Made by a program: the position numbers and the translations under genes
In this document: piece by piece, positions 6,384 through 7,149 of the stretch
Position numbering within the stretch: the first letter of the stretch is position 1
Layout of the letters: each line of letters begins with the position of its first letter
The notes under the pieces: model-generated
Databases searched by the model: none
Told to the model about the DNA's origin: nothing
Seen by the model: only the letters and a program-made list of their open reading frames with translations
Source of the DNA: Kiritimatiellia bacterium
Lineage (GTDB): Bacteria > Verrucomicrobiota > Kiritimatiellia > SLAD01
Direction of reading: 5' to 3'
DNA length: 7,149 nt
Assembly: GCA_007134175.1 (NCBI GenBank)
Contig: SLLF01000279.1
Coordinates: 1 to 7,149 of the forward strand

Positions 6384-7149
6384 TTATTCGCTGTCCATAT
6401 ACTCGATAAGTGCATCGTAGACCAACCCGGCATTCCGGGCCGCGCTGCGCGCGGTTTGGTCGAATTGCAAATGGTGCTCGAATTCGTCCTTCAACAGCTT
6501 CAGGAGCGTGGCGTTGCCGGCGGAACGGCTACCGTGCAGAAATTCCCCGGCGATGCGGAGCTGCCAAAGCTGAAACACCGTCGCTTGAGTCCATGCATGA
6601 AGAATGTCGAAACCAGATTGCGCCATCAAGGCGAACGCGGCCAGCTTGGACCAACCGGATGCCACGTTGGCCTGGGCCGTCGCCAGCGCCGCCATCTCCT
6701 GCTCGATTTGGCCGGCTTGGTTCCATTGGGCCAGCAGGTCCTGGATATAGCCTGCTGGTGCCGGTAGCGAATCCTTCAGACGACTCCACTGCACCCCCGT
6801 GGAGTGGGCCTGCCCGAACGGAACGCGCAGGTCGGAAATAAGATGCGTGGCTTCGATAAATTGCGCCGGATGTGTAGAACCCGTTGAGCGTACCATCCGG
6901 ATTGATGGCTTCCGGAAACGTTGAGAGAAAAGCAGGGGAAAGATCGTTTTTGCTGCACATGCCGCTTCCCCAGACACGGATCGCGTCAGGGGGTTGGTCC
7001 GTGGTCCAGTAGTTCCAATCCCAAATATCGAAATCCGTTGGAATATGGCCGATCTGATCCGGATGACGCAGCGCCATATCGCACCAGATGCCCGGCCGAA
7101 CCCCTCGGTCCTTAATCCCAAGTTTGCCGGTGTGCCGAGGGTGGATGCA
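6384..7149 (-). pseudogene. Family-20-like glycoside hydrolase, 3' part, frame-disrupted
   Basis: The reading frame is already open at the window edge, so the 5' part lies outside. From 7149 to about 6871 it encodes some 93 residues resembling the late barrel strands of family 20 (hexosaminidase-type) glycosidases: GVRPGIWCDMALRHPDQI, then DFDIWDWNYW, then IRVWGSG, ending at NPDGTLNGFYT. Near 6870 the coding signal moves to another frame and continues for about 162 residues (QFIEATHLISDLRVPFG, a long helical tail, ending EYMDSE) to TAA at 6384-6386. The first frame beyond about 6865, and the second frame before it, both look like noise. A family 20 barrel should have further strands at this point, so a deletion rather than a 1-nt slip is likely. 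The exact family is a recognition by motif and could be a related clan. A sequencing or assembly error remains possible. Confidence 0.55.

Noticed and set aside
6354..6841. Plus-strand open frames across the glycosidase remnant
   Set aside because: Both are rich in Arg, Pro and Gly and lie antisense to a recognisable helical C-terminal domain.
1..7149. CRISPR array, tRNA, insertion sequence or phage/defence island
   Set aside because: I saw no regularly spaced repeats, cloverleaf, transposase or terminal inverted repeats. The only defence-like element is the ordinary vapBC pair.

Overview
This GC-rich bacterial window carries five intact protein-coding genes and two wrecked ones. The organism cannot be named from the sequence. 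The region 2 wording of the sigma factor (KGGKLSTYAAWWIKQSIKR) and two multidomain secreted hydrolases resemble what I remember from the Planctomycetota-Verrucomicrobiota-Kiritimatiellota-Lentisphaerota group. That placement is a moderate-confidence inference. Nothing seen here looks phage- or plasmid-borne.

Layout. (1) 12-640, minus: a compact vapBC-type toxin-antitoxin pair, with an AbrB-fold antitoxin and a PIN-domain ribonuclease overlapping by ATGA, behind a near-consensus promoter at 662-690. (2) 841-2742, plus: a secreted 633-residue protein that joins a LolA-like lipid-binding-type domain to an Ntn amidase/acyltransferase of the C45 type, with nucleophile Cys392. (3) 2775-2808: a strong 15-position hairpin between convergent genes, overlapping the stop codon of the next gene. 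(4) 5665-2796, minus: a tightly packed operon of a region-1.1-less sigma-70 factor, adenine phosphoribosyltransferase (apt), and a secreted subtilisin-like protease with an STN-like N-terminal domain. Sigma and apt are 1 nt apart, and apt overlaps the protease gene. (5) 5666-5947: non-coding, holding the presumed sigma promoter and a small hairpin. (6) 5948-6284, minus: the collapsed remains of a histidine phosphatase gene. Both ends are recognisable, the middle is deleted, the frame is shifted and a nonsense codon has appeared near the C-terminus. (7) 6384-7149, minus: the C-terminal part of a family-20-like glycoside hydrolase gene, running off the window edge and broken by a frame change near 6870.

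How it fits together. The left and centre are working genes: a stress-type TA module, a housekeeping sigma/purine-salvage pair, and two exported hydrolases that convergently share a terminator. The right 1.2 kb is a decaying same-strand gene pair, possibly once a glycan-degradation locus. The most unusual points are the two domain fusions (LolA-like with Ntn amidase; STN with propeptide and subtilase), the coupling of a secreted protease to sigma and apt, and the matching damage in the two neighbouring remnants, where ends are kept and cores lost. I found no CRISPR array, tRNA, rRNA or insertion sequence, and no convincing new defence system.
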